From a virus, in the IMG/VR virus record IMGVR_UViG_3300028666_000022, positions 275,899 to 339,898 of that record: 64,000 nucleotides of DNA; one strand, given 5' to 3'. The notes under the pieces were generated by a model, which saw nothing but the letters and a program-made list of their open reading frames with translations, was not told the origin of the DNA and did no database searches. Below, piece after piece: positions 52,031 to 62,535 of this stretch. A program made the position numbers and the translations under genes. Each line of letters opens with the position of its first letter. The first letter of the stretch is position 1.

Positions 52031-54502
52031 TTATACACCACCTAAACCAAAACTCCCATTAGTTCCTCCTGCCCCAAAATTTGATTTTGTTGTTTTATCT
52101 TTCAATGATTGTGGAGCATAAGTAACTGTTTTATTATCTGGAGCAAGTCTTAATGTACCTCCACCTAATTCAACATATTTTTTCAATATGTCATATTTAA
52201 CATTAATTGGAGTTGTTTTAGCTGCTCTACCAATTATACCCATTTGAGGATTGATTAAAATCGTATTAAAAGCTGAATTAAATAATTTATCTACTTCTGC
52301 AGCATTGTTAGGGTCTAATTTAGAAAATTTTTCTTTTACACTAAATCCGAAAACTTCATTAATTTTTTCAGATTTTTTTGATTTTGCAACATTTTCATAT
52401 TGTTTAAATTGTTTGTCGATTATTTCATCAAGTTTTTTTAATGTTTTAGATTTTGTACTTTCATTAATAACTGATTTTTTACCATTTACTTTTTCTTCAA
52501 GTCTTGCACGAATATATTTTCTTACTCTAGTTTCTGATTCATCCATATTTTCATCAACTTCGTTTTGATCTTCAGAAGGAGATATTGTAACATTAGTTGC
52601 TCCATCACCTGCCCCTCCTGTAACTGTAACATTACCTTGGGTATATGCTTTTGTTGATGTCTTCGTAGATGTTTTTGACGCAGTAGATGTTTTAGCAACA
52701 TCACCTTTCTTTTCTTTAGTTGATCCAGATGATGGTTTATCTTCATTTTCATTCATAGCAATATTAACAACTTTGTTTTGTGCATCAACATTTATATCAA
52801 CACCAGTTGTAGAAGTTGGTTCAATTGTATTAACACCTAAATTTTGTGCATCTGGAGCAAATCCTGATTCTGGTGTTTCTTCACTAGTTTCAATTTCTTC
52901 TTCATCTTCTTTAATCATATTTGGTTGAACTTCAACATTTGCAGCATCTACCATTCCAGCTTCTGCAACTGCTGATTTAAATTTACTTAAGTCTGCCGTA
53001 CCCTTAGAACCAACCTGATTTTTTATTGTGGTTAAAATACTATTGATATTAATTGGTTGTTCACCAGCCTTTGTTGCGGCAATATTTAATTTGTTTAATG
53101 TTTGTCCTAATTCAGCAGCTAATTTTTCTAATTCTTTAACTGCAGTATCTTTAACACCTTTTTGATAATTTTGTGTTATTTCAGTACCTAATTGTTGTAA
53201 ACCTGATGTTACACTATTAACTTTACTTGAAACAGCATTTGAAATGCCTTGTGCAGCACCTTTAACTGCTCCACCAATCTTATTTCCTAACATTTTCCCA
53301 ACGTTACCAACACCACCCCAATTAAGTTCGTTGATTTTATCTAATTTATCTTCATAAGAAGCTTCATTCATTGATTGAGTGTATGGTGTTAATTTTTCTG
53401 CATATTCATCATGACCATAATCATTTTTTAATGAATCAATAATTTCGGGAGTAATGAAAATAGCAACAGTTTCCAAATCACCATCATTCATTCCATCATT
53501 ATGTGCATTAGCATAACCACTTACAAGATTACCCATTTCTTCATCACCACATTCGGCAATACTTTCTTTTGTGTATCCTCTTGATTCTGCATATTGTGTA
53601 AATCCACCACACTCGGCACATAATTCTTTACTTTCTTCAACTTCTTCTGCTGGCATACTAGATTCTAAATCATTAATATCTTCTTGACCAACAACTTTAA
53701 GTATTTTATTAGCCATTGCTTTTCTATCTTCAATTTCAATTTCTGGAAATTTATCTTTGAATGAAGCTAAAAATGAATTTACATATGATTTAACTTGAGA
53801 ATCAGTCATTTTTGTTTTTCTGATTTTATCTGTTAATTTACCAACAGATTTTTCGATTTCTTTATTAGGTTCATCAACTTCAACACCTGCATCTGCTGGA
53901 ACTTCTTCAGTTGATTCTTCTCCTTCTGGATTTTCTTCACCAGTTTCTAGTTCAGGTTTTTCTTCTGGGACTTCAGATGTTTCTGGTTCTTCGGCAGGTA
54001 CTTCTTCACCAGTTTCTGTTGGTAGTTCCTCTGTTGAAGGTTCTTCGATTTCTGGTGTTTCTTCAGCACTTGCTGCTGCATCTAAATCACCGATTTTTTC
54101 ACTAGCAGCAGCAATTTCTTTTCCTGCAACATCTTCTGTTAACACCATTTTACTACCAGTTTTATTTGGTTTTAAACCAACTGCTTCATTAATGGTATGA
54201 AACATCATATTTCTTTGTTTATCTGCTTCAGATAAAGATGTATATTGATATGAAGTAATATTTTCTAATCCACCAATATAGGCAAAATCAGATACATTAG
54301 GATCTTGTTTAGTACCAGCTTTTTTAATATAATAATTATGATTTTCTTTTATAATACCATAAGCAACACCATCAGCAGCTCTTTTATAATCAATAAGATT
54401 ACCTAATGTACGTGTTAATGATTCTTTAACTGAGGTTTTATTTACATTACCTAAATTTCTTAATCTTTCGTAATATGCCTCTTGCGATGTATGTTTTTTC
54501 AT
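52031..54502 (-). CDS. large acidic virion-type protein
   Basis: An 823-residue protein. Residues about 1-110 form a globular start (YGIIKENHNYYIKKAGTKQD, FAYIGGLENITSYQY). Residues about 145-215 are a Glu/Pro/Thr low-complexity run. Residues about 390-430 are an Ala/Gly-rich helical stretch (NKIGGAVKGAAQGISNAVSS). The C-terminal 150 residues are globular again. A late-type box 43 nt upstream and a strong terminator show a single late unit. An internal head or scaffold-like protein is likely, without family recognition. Confidence 0.5.
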   Translation of the reverse strand: MKKHTSQEAYYERLRNLGNVNKTSVKESLTRTLGNLIDYKRAADGVAYGIIKENHNYYIKKAGTKQDPNVSDFAYIGGLENITSYQYTSLSEADKQRNMMFHTINEAVGLKPNKTGSKMVLTEDVAGKEIAAASEKIGDLDAAASAEETPEIEEPSTEELPTETGEEVPAEEPETSEVPEEKPELETGEENPEGEESTEEVPADAGVEVDEPNKEIEKSVGKLTDKIRKTKMTDSQVKSYVNSFLASFKDKFPEIEIEDRKAMANKILKVVGQEDINDLESSMPAEEVEESKELCAECGGFTQYAESRGYTKESIAECGDEEMGNLVSGYANAHNDGMNDGDLETVAIFITPEIIDSLKNDYGHDEYAEKLTPYTQSMNEASYEDKLDKINELNWGGVGNVGKMLGNKIGGAVKGAAQGISNAVSSKVNSVTSGLQQLGTEITQNYQKGVKDTAVKELEKLAAELGQTLNKLNIAATKAGEQPININSILTTIKNQVGSKGTADLSKFKSAVAEAGMVDAANVEVQPNMIKEDEEEIETSEETPESGFAPDAQNLGVNTIEPTSTTGVDINVDAQNKVVNIAMNENEDKPSSGSTKEKKGDVAKTSTASKTSTKTSTKAYTQGNVTVTGGAGDGATNVTISPSEDQNEVDENMDESETRVRKYIRARLEEKVNGKKSVINESTKSKTLKKLDEIIDKQFKQYENVAKSKKSEKINEVFGFSVKEKFSKLDPNNAAEVDKLFNSAFNTILINPQMGIIGRAAKTTPINVKYDILKKYVELGGGTLRLAPDNKTVTYAPQSLKDKTTKSNFGAGGTNGSFGLGGV

Positions 54503-54544
54503 TTTTATGTTTTTAAGATATACGTTATTTACTTTATATTTTTT

Positions 54545-54554
54545 TATAAATACT
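54545..54554 (-). promoter_or_regulatory. late-type box AGTATTTATA
   Basis: Exact match on the minus strand, 43 nt before the ATG at 54502. Confidence 0.5.
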
Positions 54555-54580
54555 TAATTTTTATATAAAATCTATTTCTT

Positions 54581-54829
54581 TTATAATATTTCATATTTTT
54601 CATTAATTATATTATGCTTAACAAGCATTTCAGAAATTTTGGGTGTTAGTAAACCTTTTGTATTATATGTATCAATAATTGTTTGGTTAGCTTTCTTAAT
54701 TGAAATATTCTCATTTAAAAATTTACTGTTTTTGTATAATTTCTCTAATATTTCATAGAAAATCTTTTCAGATTTTTTGTTTTCTACGAATTCTTTTAAT
54801 TGAGATTCTTTTAATATGAATTTTTTCAT
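54581..54829 (-). CDS. small helical late protein
   Basis: An 82-residue basic helical protein starting MKKFILKESQLKEFVENKKS. This type of N-terminus (ILKESQLKEFV) recurs in T4-like genomes of Bacteroidetes-type phages. It is 13 bp after the nucleotidyltransferase and shares its promoter. Confidence 0.5.
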   Translation of the reverse strand: MKKFILKESQLKEFVENKKSEKIFYEILEKLYKNSKFLNENISIKKANQTIIDTYNTKGLLTPKISEMLVKHNIINEKYEIL

Positions 54830-54842
54830 GTATAATAAGGTA

Positions 54843-55655
54843 TTATTTATTTTCGAATTCTTTTAGAGTTAATTCTTTAGTTAAATACTCATTTTTCATA
54901 TTAATGAGTTTTTCCATATATCCAGTGTTTCTTAATATTTTAAAAACAATATTTTCTGTTGAAAATTCACCAGATTTATCTAAACCAGTTTGTCTATATT
55001 TTTTTATTTTATTTTTTAATTGCTCATATTTTTTTATGAAATTCTCATCGCTTTTATTAGTTTCAAGTTCATCAATAGAGTTTATTAAATCAGCAGCTTT
55101 TAGTTGAACATTAGCCATATCAATATTTATAATTTTTTTGATTGGTTTTCTAATCCACTCGTTTTTTATTAGTGAATATATTCCTGAAGAATGATGAGGT
55201 TCATTAACATCTTGAAAATATAATTCAACATCATGACCTTTTACTTGTATTGGTAATTTATCTGCCCATAATTGTTTTTTTAATTTAAAGAAATCGCCAA
55301 CAAAATCCTTATTTTCAGAAATTTGATTAAAATCTAAAATAATGTGTACGTCTAAATCAGAATTTTCATTATAATTATAATTAGCTAAGCTTCCTGTTAA
55401 TACAATATCACTAAATTTAAGATTTTCAATATCAGAGAATTCAATAAATCTTTTGGCATTTTTTAATAAAATTTTTCTTATTTCTGGTTTCATTTTATCT
55501 TCGGATTCCCAAATAAGTGGATTTAATACATCATTCATTTTAATTGATGACACATCAACAGCATCTGGTTCAATTACTTCCTTTAGAATATCAGAAATAT
55601 GATTTTTTTTCCAAAATTTAGAAGACCATTTTCTTGGATTATTATTTTCAACCAT
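54843..55655 (-). CDS. polymerase-beta-type nucleotidyltransferase
   Basis: A 270-residue protein. IVLTGSLANYNYNENSDLDV (Gly88-Ser89, Asp100-x-Asp102) is the catalytic signature, and VELYFQD gives a probable third acidic residue. A helical C-terminal part follows. Similar genes occur among late genes of T4-like marine phages; the substrate is unknown. A late-type box is 20 nt upstream, unlike the early RlaP-like gene at 41628. Confidence 0.7.
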   Translation of the reverse strand: MVENNNPRKWSSKFWKKNHISDILKEVIEPDAVDVSSIKMNDVLNPLIWESEDKMKPEIRKILLKNAKRFIEFSDIENLKFSDIVLTGSLANYNYNENSDLDVHIILDFNQISENKDFVGDFFKLKKQLWADKLPIQVKGHDVELYFQDVNEPHHSSGIYSLIKNEWIRKPIKKIINIDMANVQLKAADLINSIDELETNKSDENFIKKYEQLKNKIKKYRQTGLDKSGEFSTENIVFKILRNTGYMEKLINMKNEYLTKELTLKEFENK

Positions 55656-55674
55656 GTTAAATTTTAATGTTTTA

Positions 55675-55684
55675 TATAAATACT
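55675..55684 (-). promoter_or_regulatory. late-type box AGTATTTATA
   Basis: Exact match on the minus strand, 20 nt before the ATG at 55655; divergent to the box at 55749. Confidence 0.6.
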
Positions 55685-55748
55685 ATTGATGTGTTAATGA
55701 AATAAATTTTTATTTAACATAAATAGTTTATGATTATTGTTAATAATT

Positions 55749-55758
55749 AGTATTTATG
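55749..55758 (+). promoter_or_regulatory. late-type box (AGTATTTATG) for the tail fibre operon
   Basis: The plus strand reads AGTATTTATG 18 nt before the ATG at 55776. It supports that ATG over the earlier in-frame one at 55737, which lies upstream of the box. Confidence 0.55.
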
Positions 55759-55775
55759 TTAAATTAATACCTAAA

Positions 55776-57488
55776 ATGAGTTTTGATTGTTCGAATACTA
55801 TAATTACCGATCATTTAGCTATAAATATTGATTTAAACGATAGCAATTCATGGAATTACAATACTGGATTTACTGTAACTAGTTTAAGTAAATGGAATGA
55901 ATCAAAATCTGATGATTTAGTACTTCCTGATTTTGGTTTAACCGCTTATGATAATGGTAGATTGAATAATATGACTAGTGGTTTAACATTAACTAGAAAT
56001 AATAATCAATTAAATCTTTATCGAGTTGGTAATAATAATGCTAGTGGTCAAACATCATTTAGTGGATATACGATAACACAATTTACTGGTACTTCATTAG
56101 GTAATTATTTTTATTTGAATGGTGGATATTTACAAGGATTCTTTAAATTAGAAGGATATGACTATGAAGTTTTTCCACCTAGATATAATAAAGGAATTAC
56201 AATCGAAACATTAGTTGAAATATTATCCAATTCTGAAGGTATATTTTTCTTAATAGGAACTAGAGCTGAAGATAAATATAATTCTTATTTTAGTGGTGAA
56301 ACTACAATTACTGGTCAAACTTTATTTAAAGATAGTTTAATAAAAATTAATAACCCTAATTATAAATATCGTTTTTCTGGTATAACAACATCTGAAAATC
56401 ATTATCTTGATTCATTTAATGAAAAAATAATAACCGAACAAGCATTTCGTAGACCAGAAAATAAAAATGTTATTGTAGATGCTAATGTTTTTCAAGTTGA
56501 TAATATAAAAAATAATATTATTTCATTTGAAATAACCAGTGATAAGCGAATATCATATAAATATATTGATGAAAATGGCTTATTGGTACAAAATTTTTCT
56601 CCTAACATAATTACAAAAATTGGGTGGACAATGATTGATATTGTTTTTACTCCATATGATGAAATTAATAATTTTGATTCAAAAACATATTCTTGTTATC
56701 CAAATAGATTAGGTAATTTAATTTTTTATATTAATGGTAGATTATTTTGGAAGATTGAAAATTTTAATGAATGGTATTCAAAGCCACTTCAAAACAATAG
56801 AGAAAAACAATTGGGTGTACCATTTAACATAAGTTGGGGTGGTGGTTCTTTTGGTTTACAAAATTCTTGGCATTTTAATGGTAATAAAATAAATTTATTG
56901 GTTCAAGATACTAGAAAAAATAATTTATTAATTCAAAAATATTTCAATAATTCATATATTGGAAATATTCAAAAATTGAGAATATATGATATTGCATTAA
57001 CACCAGATAAAATATTACATAACACACTTAATTTAATTAAAAATAATAAAAATTATAACATTTTAGTTAATAAAGGTGGAAGATTAATAAATCAAATACT
57101 TAGTAATAGTAATATTACACAACAAACAAGTGGTTCTGATATAAGAAAATCAATTAAATATAGAAATACTGATAACACATATAAGAATTTATTCGATATG
57201 TTAGATATTAAAGTTGTTGTAAAATCTAAATCTAATCAAAATGTTGAATTAATTAAATTTAAAAAAATTGCTGAAATAGGATGGCTTGCATTAATTTTTG
57301 TTGATGATTTTACATATGATTTTATTGTACCAGATATAATAACAGGAAGTCATGCAAATGAAGTTCTATATGCAGAAATTAAATTTCAATGGACAGATTC
57401 AGATGATATTGATAATACTTTTGACAGAATATTTATTGTTAATTTAACCACATCGGCATTATTAGACAATACAATTAAAAATTATTAA
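55776..57488 (+). CDS. tail adhesin/fibre protein with lectin-like fold
   Basis: A 570-residue protein from MSFDCSNTIITDHLAINIDL; the first 13 residues of the longer frame are rejected because of the late box. A beta-rich body with LTLTRNNNQLNLYR, IVIFYINGRL-like LIFYINGRLFWKI and NIQKLRIYDIALTPDKILHN is typical of concanavalin/LamG-like jelly rolls in Bacteroidetes-phage tail proteins. It likely binds host-surface glycans. The next gene starts 3 bp on and shares the N-terminal MS-x-x-CS-x-x-II motif. Confidence 0.6.
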   Translation: MSFDCSNTIITDHLAINIDLNDSNSWNYNTGFTVTSLSKWNESKSDDLVLPDFGLTAYDNGRLNNMTSGLTLTRNNNQLNLYRVGNNNASGQTSFSGYTITQFTGTSLGNYFYLNGGYLQGFFKLEGYDYEVFPPRYNKGITIETLVEILSNSEGIFFLIGTRAEDKYNSYFSGETTITGQTLFKDSLIKINNPNYKYRFSGITTSENHYLDSFNEKIITEQAFRRPENKNVIVDANVFQVDNIKNNIISFEITSDKRISYKYIDENGLLVQNFSPNIITKIGWTMIDIVFTPYDEINNFDSKTYSCYPNRLGNLIFYINGRLFWKIENFNEWYSKPLQNNREKQLGVPFNISWGGGSFGLQNSWHFNGNKINLLVQDTRKNNLLIQKYFNNSYIGNIQKLRIYDIALTPDKILHNTLNLIKNNKNYNILVNKGGRLINQILSNSNITQQTSGSDIRKSIKYRNTDNTYKNLFDMLDIKVVVKSKSNQNVELIKFKKIAEIGWLALIFVDDFTYDFIVPDIITGSHANEVLYAEIKFQWTDSDDIDNTFDRIFIVNLTTSALLDNTIKNY

Positions 57489-57491
57489 TAA

Positions 57492-60400
57492 ATGAGTTTA
57501 AGTTGTTCAACAATTATAATTACAGAAGGTAATATATCTAACAATATTGAATATATTGAAAGAGTTACTGATGGTATTGTTATTCATGATCCTGCTGGAG
57601 AAACTGTTATTATTCAAGATTTTGATTCAATTTCGCCATCACCAATTCCTCATTATACAGCAGAAAATGTTGCAAATAAAAAATGTAATTTATTAAATCC
57701 TAATAATACAACATATCCAACAACACTTGCGATTAGTAATGCAGTTTCATTTATTACTGGAATTACATCAAATTCATTAACGGGTGTTACTAATTTAGGA
57801 TTAGGTACTGGAATTTATTATTCGAAAATAAATAATAATGTTCATTTAAAATCACTAGTTGGATTAGGTAATATTAGTATCACTTCAAATAACAATGAAA
57901 TTTTTTTAAGTGGTTTTACAACAAATATTGCTTGGGGTAATATTAGTGGTTTTATTTCTGGTCAAACGGATTTATATAATTGTTTAAATACAAAATTAAA
58001 AATAATCGATTTTAATGTCTATAGTGGAACAACATTAAGTTTAATTAACACTAAATTAAACACTAATGTTTTCAATGCTTTTACTGGAATAACAATACCA
58101 AATAATTATTATAACAAGACTCAGATTAATAATTATACTGGTAATACCTTAAGTAATATTAATACAAGAATATTAAAAACTGATTTTAATACCTTTACAG
58201 GTACTACTTTACCCTCTAACTATTATAATAAAACTCAGATTAATGATTATTCTGGCAATACGTTGACAAATATTAATACTAAAGTACCTAAATTAATTGC
58301 TTCAACAGGACAGATTATTTACAAAAATAGTATACAATTGACAGGCTGTAGTAATATGGTATATTGTGATACAAAAAAGAGTTATATATTAAGTAGAGGT
58401 TCAAGTGCAATAGGTGGTGATTCTGGTGTATTTGGTGGATGTAATAATAATGCAAATGCTGTTTGTTCTATTATATTAGGTGGTCAATGTAATTATATTG
58501 ATTCAACTAGTTTACGTTCAGCTATAATTGGTGGACAAAACATTAGTTTAAGTGGAAGTACATATGATGATACGCTTGCAGTTAATTGTTTAGCACTAAT
58601 ATGTACGCCAAGTGGTTCTGGTAATATATTAGCTTTAGATAATATCACTAAAAAAATATGTGTTGTTAGTTCAACTACTTTTGGTAGTATTACTGGAGCA
58701 ACAAATGGATTAAATAAAAATAATGAAAATATTAGTTTAGGTGGATTATTAACTAATGACACTACAATTAGTGGTAATTCTACATACGGTTTAAGTTTGA
58801 ATAATTTAAGTAATTTTAATGTTAATTATTGTAATTCAATAATAACAGATACTAATGAAACACCAAGAGGATTAAAATATGCTGCAGATTATAGTAATAC
58901 ATATTTAAATAGATCGATTGTTGATGCTGCTTATGTAACTGGTAAAACAAACACAAAATTAGATAAGACTACTTTTAGTACATATACAGGCACAACAGTA
59001 CCTGCAAATTATTATAATAAGACTCAAATCAATAGTTATACTGGTAGCACATTAACCAATATTAATACAAGATTAATAAAAACAGATTTTAACACATATA
59101 CTGGAAGTACTAATACTTTGATTGGTACAAAATTAAACACGAGCGTTTTTAATACTTTTACGGGTACTACAGTACCGAATGATTATTACAATAAAACCCA
59201 AATAAATACATACTCAGCTAGTACTTTAACAAATATTAACACAAGGTTATTAACCACAACCTTTAATACTTTTAGTGGTACTACTTTACCTGTGATTTAT
59301 TATAATAAAACTCAAATTAATAGTTATACTGGAAGCACTAATACTTTGATTGATACAAAATTAGATAAAACTATTTTTAGTAATTATACAGGAACAACAA
59401 TACCAAATACATATTACAATAAGACTCAAATTAATAATTATAGTGGTAACACAGCTACTTCAATTAGTAATAAGTTAAACACCACTACCTTTAATACATT
59501 TACAGGAACTACCTTACCTGCAAATTATTATAATAAGACTCAAATCAATAGTTATACTGGTAGTACCTTAACTAATATTAATTCAAGATTATTAAAAACA
59601 GATTTTAATACCTTTACGGGAACAACATTACCTAATAATTATTATAACAAAACTCAGATTAATAATTATTCGGGTAATACAAATACTCTAATAGGTGCAA
59701 AAGTTAGTACAACAACATATAATACATATACTGGCACAACAGTTCCAGCAAACTATTATAACAAGAGTCAAATTAATAGTTATAGTGCAAGTACATTAAC
59801 CAATATAAATAGTAAGTTAGGAACAATATCTGGTGCAACAGGTAGAGTTGCAATATATAATACAAATAGTCAGATATGTGGAAACAGTAATTTTATTTAT
59901 AATGGTACTACATTAACTCTTGGTACAAATTCTACTGGAAATAATCAAATTATTAATGCTACACAGGGTACTGAACAAGCACCAGCATTAACAATTGGAA
60001 ATTGGACACTTGGTACGGGTTGGCAATATTTAACCACACCTAATAGGTTAGACAAAAATGCTGCTGGAACTGGTATTATAACACAACTTAGTGGTGCAAC
60101 AATTACACCGGGTACCACTTATAAAGTAACTATTATTGTTACTGCTATTACTGGAAGTACAGCAACATATAGTTTAGGTGGAATATCTGGTCAACCATTA
60201 ATTGCTGCTCAAACATATTCTGAATTAATAACAGCAAATACTAATGGAAAATTAATCATTACCCCAGTTGCAACTGCACTGAGAATGACAATTTCTTTGA
60301 TTAGTATAACACCCATATCAAACGGCAATCTGTCGGTTGACGGCAATATAACTCAGCATGGTAATGGTGTTTTAACTAACTCAAACTTAACTCCAAGTGT

Positions 60401-61874
60401 TGCAGGACAAATACCATTTTATACAGGTGTTGGCAATCAAACAACAAATAGTCCAAGGTTTGCACTTTCACCAAATGGAGGAATTAATTTTATTGATGTT
60501 GTTCCAACCATTTCTCTTAGTGCTACTAATAATAATTCATCCTATAGTTTTGGAATTAGACAATTAACCAGTACAAATGCCTTTTTTTTAACTTATTATG
60601 GTACTGGATTTGGAACTACTGCAAAAAGAGGTGCTGTTGAACTTTGGAATTATCAAAATGGATACATGGCATTTGCAAATAATAATGTTGAATTAATGAG
60701 ATTAACATCTGGTGGTAACTTAGGTATTGGAACAACAATTCCTACCAAAGATTTATCATTTGGTGGTAACGTAGTAAGAACAATTTGGACAGAAAGAAAT
60801 ACAAATGCTGCAACAGCAGGACAAAATTTAACATTATCTGTTGGTGGAGCATTTTCTGGTGGAACTGATTTAGCTGGTGGAAATTTAATTCTTTCTTCAG
60901 GAATTGCGACAGGTGCTGGTAATTCAAGTATTATATTTCAAACAGCTAATGCTGGTACATGTGGTACTGTAGATAGAACACCCACAACCAGTATGACAAT
61001 AACAAATGGAATTGTTGGTATAGGCATGGCTCCAATAGTTTCTGGTGGTGGTAGTGGTTACAATCTGTACTTAAGTACTGGTATAATGTTTGATGTTGGT
61101 CAGAATTTCAGAGCAGACCAAAATGGAATACATATGTCATCAGCAATAGGTCATCCATTAGTAATTGATACTGTATTAAATAATAATAATATAAATATAC
61201 AACCACAAGGTGCAGGTAATATAAATTTATTGCAAGCAACTGGTACTGGACAAGTTGCTATTGATGGACAAAATGCTAGAATATTTGGAATGCTTAGAAA
61301 TACAACTACCAATACTGCAGGATTAAATCTTACAATAAATGCGGGTGGGGCAACTAATGCAGCAACTAATAAAAATGGCGGAATATTATACAATACACCG
61401 GGAATATCAACAGGTAGTGGTACAACAAGTATTGTACTCCAATCATTAAATCGTGCTTCAACAACAGGAACTGCTGATAATGCAACTGAAGATAGGTTTA
61501 TTATACCATCAGTAAAAAATTTAATAAATAACACGGTAGTTAGATTATTTGATGTGACACTACCAACACTTACAAATGCTGGTGGTACAATTAATTATAC
61601 CATATTTTCTACCGATGGCGCAAATATACAATCAATTACTGGTAGGATTGTTTATGATGCAGTAAATTTATCTGGTGTTTATACTACACAATTTACACCA
61701 ACAAATAATACTGCTGCAGTTACAACTGGAACATTAGTACCTACTTGGAGTATAGTATCTGGAACTAATAAAATTACTATAAATATTAGTGTTGCTAGTT
61801 CATTAACACCAACAACATTACAAATTAGATATACATTAAAAAATACTAGTAATCAAACAATAACTCAATTATAA
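57492..61874 (+). CDS. long tail fibre protein with YYNKTQIN repeats
   Basis: A 1460-residue protein. The N-terminus MSLSCSTIIITEGNISNNIE resembles that of the upstream adhesin (shared attachment domain). Residues about 195-265 and 490-780 hold nine copies of a TGTT-x-P-x-x-YYNKTQIN unit, a likely trimeric fibrous shaft. A Gly/Ser/Asn-rich beta region with LGIGTTIPTKDL follows, then a C-terminal beta domain (VRLFDVTLPTLTNAGGTINY). It is the receptor-binding fibre candidate. Confidence 0.75.
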   Translation: MSLSCSTIIITEGNISNNIEYIERVTDGIVIHDPAGETVIIQDFDSISPSPIPHYTAENVANKKCNLLNPNNTTYPTTLAISNAVSFITGITSNSLTGVTNLGLGTGIYYSKINNNVHLKSLVGLGNISITSNNNEIFLSGFTTNIAWGNISGFISGQTDLYNCLNTKLKIIDFNVYSGTTLSLINTKLNTNVFNAFTGITIPNNYYNKTQINNYTGNTLSNINTRILKTDFNTFTGTTLPSNYYNKTQINDYSGNTLTNINTKVPKLIASTGQIIYKNSIQLTGCSNMVYCDTKKSYILSRGSSAIGGDSGVFGGCNNNANAVCSIILGGQCNYIDSTSLRSAIIGGQNISLSGSTYDDTLAVNCLALICTPSGSGNILALDNITKKICVVSSTTFGSITGATNGLNKNNENISLGGLLTNDTTISGNSTYGLSLNNLSNFNVNYCNSIITDTNETPRGLKYAADYSNTYLNRSIVDAAYVTGKTNTKLDKTTFSTYTGTTVPANYYNKTQINSYTGSTLTNINTRLIKTDFNTYTGSTNTLIGTKLNTSVFNTFTGTTVPNDYYNKTQINTYSASTLTNINTRLLTTTFNTFSGTTLPVIYYNKTQINSYTGSTNTLIDTKLDKTIFSNYTGTTIPNTYYNKTQINNYSGNTATSISNKLNTTTFNTFTGTTLPANYYNKTQINSYTGSTLTNINSRLLKTDFNTFTGTTLPNNYYNKTQINNYSGNTNTLIGAKVSTTTYNTYTGTTVPANYYNKSQINSYSASTLTNINSKLGTISGATGRVAIYNTNSQICGNSNFIYNGTTLTLGTNSTGNNQIINATQGTEQAPALTIGNWTLGTGWQYLTTPNRLDKNAAGTGIITQLSGATITPGTTYKVTIIVTAITGSTATYSLGGISGQPLIAAQTYSELITANTNGKLIITPVATALRMTISLISITPISNGNLSVDGNITQHGNGVLTNSNLTPSVAGQIPFYTGVGNQTTNSPRFALSPNGGINFIDVVPTISLSATNNNSSYSFGIRQLTSTNAFFLTYYGTGFGTTAKRGAVELWNYQNGYMAFANNNVELMRLTSGGNLGIGTTIPTKDLSFGGNVVRTIWTERNTNAATAGQNLTLSVGGAFSGGTDLAGGNLILSSGIATGAGNSSIIFQTANAGTCGTVDRTPTTSMTITNGIVGIGMAPIVSGGGSGYNLYLSTGIMFDVGQNFRADQNGIHMSSAIGHPLVIDTVLNNNNINIQPQGAGNINLLQATGTGQVAIDGQNARIFGMLRNTTTNTAGLNLTINAGGATNAATNKNGGILYNTPGISTGSGTTSIVLQSLNRASTTGTADNATEDRFIIPSVKNLINNTVVRLFDVTLPTLTNAGGTINYTIFSTDGANIQSITGRIVYDAVNLSGVYTTQFTPTNNTAAVTTGTLVPTWSIVSGTNKITINISVASSLTPTTLQIRYTLKNTSNQTITQL
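58050..58281 (+). repeat. fibre shaft repeats, block 1 (2 copies)
   Basis: Two DNA copies coding TYYP-type units ending YYNKTQIN, with N-Y-(T/S)-G-N-TL-x-NIN between. Units are about 37-40 codons. Confidence 0.8.
58960..59820 (+). repeat. fibre shaft repeats, block 2 (7 copies)
   Basis: Seven copies (six YYNKTQIN, one YYNKSQIN) separated from block 1 by about 680 bp of non-repeat sequence. Some units carry an extra NTLIGTKL-type insert. This can recombine and change fibre length. Confidence 0.8.
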
Positions 61875-61888
61875 AATAACATATAAAT

Positions 61889-62518
61889 ATGGCAATAATA
61901 AAAGCAATAAAATATAAAGGATTTAATCCTTATTGGTGGGATATATTAGATACTAGAGTTGACTATATTAATAATGCAACATATGTAACATTATGTGTTT
62001 ATGCGAGTTCAAATTCATGTCTTCAAAATAAAAAATCATATATTGATGGAATATTTTTTTCGGATTCTATACCGGGTGTTGATTTAACTAGAGAACAAAC
62101 AATGAATTTGATTATATCTCAAAATTCTAATTCATTTTTTACTGGTGCAGTTAATACTGATGGAAGTTATTCTTTAGAAAATGTTCAAAGTATAATATAT
62201 GAACAAATTTCAAATGAACGAAATACAGGATTTGTTAGATTTGCAGAATGTATTGATTTTAGATATTTTATGAGAAATAATATTATAATACTTAATTTAA
62301 TTATACATTATGCTCCAGACGGAATTAATGTCGATTCAAATTTAGATGTTGAAATAACATGGGTTGTGGACGACTATTATAAAATACCAAATACAACCAT
62401 TGGTGAAGCCAGTTATTTTATCGGAATGGTTATGCAAGGGACATCAATATTTGATGTTATTCGTGCTGGAATTCATTACGGTGATTCTGATGGTAGTATT
62501 GATAGTAAATTATATTAA
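61889..62518 (+). CDS. hypothetical tail-associated protein
   Basis: A 209-residue beta-rich protein starting MAIIKAIKYKGFNPYWWDIL. It is 14 bp after the fibre gene, so probably a fibre-associated or chaperone protein. No family is recognised. Confidence 0.55.
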   Translation: MAIIKAIKYKGFNPYWWDILDTRVDYINNATYVTLCVYASSNSCLQNKKSYIDGIFFSDSIPGVDLTREQTMNLIISQNSNSFFTGAVNTDGSYSLENVQSIIYEQISNERNTGFVRFAECIDFRYFMRNNIIILNLIIHYAPDGINVDSNLDVEITWVVDDYYKIPNTTIGEASYFIGMVMQGTSIFDVIRAGIHYGDSDGSIDSKLY

Positions 62519-62535
62519 AATAAAAACATATTAAA

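Noticed and set aside
58050-59820. Possible CRISPR-like array
   Set aside because: The repeats are coding, in frame, variable in length and give fibre-type peptide units.
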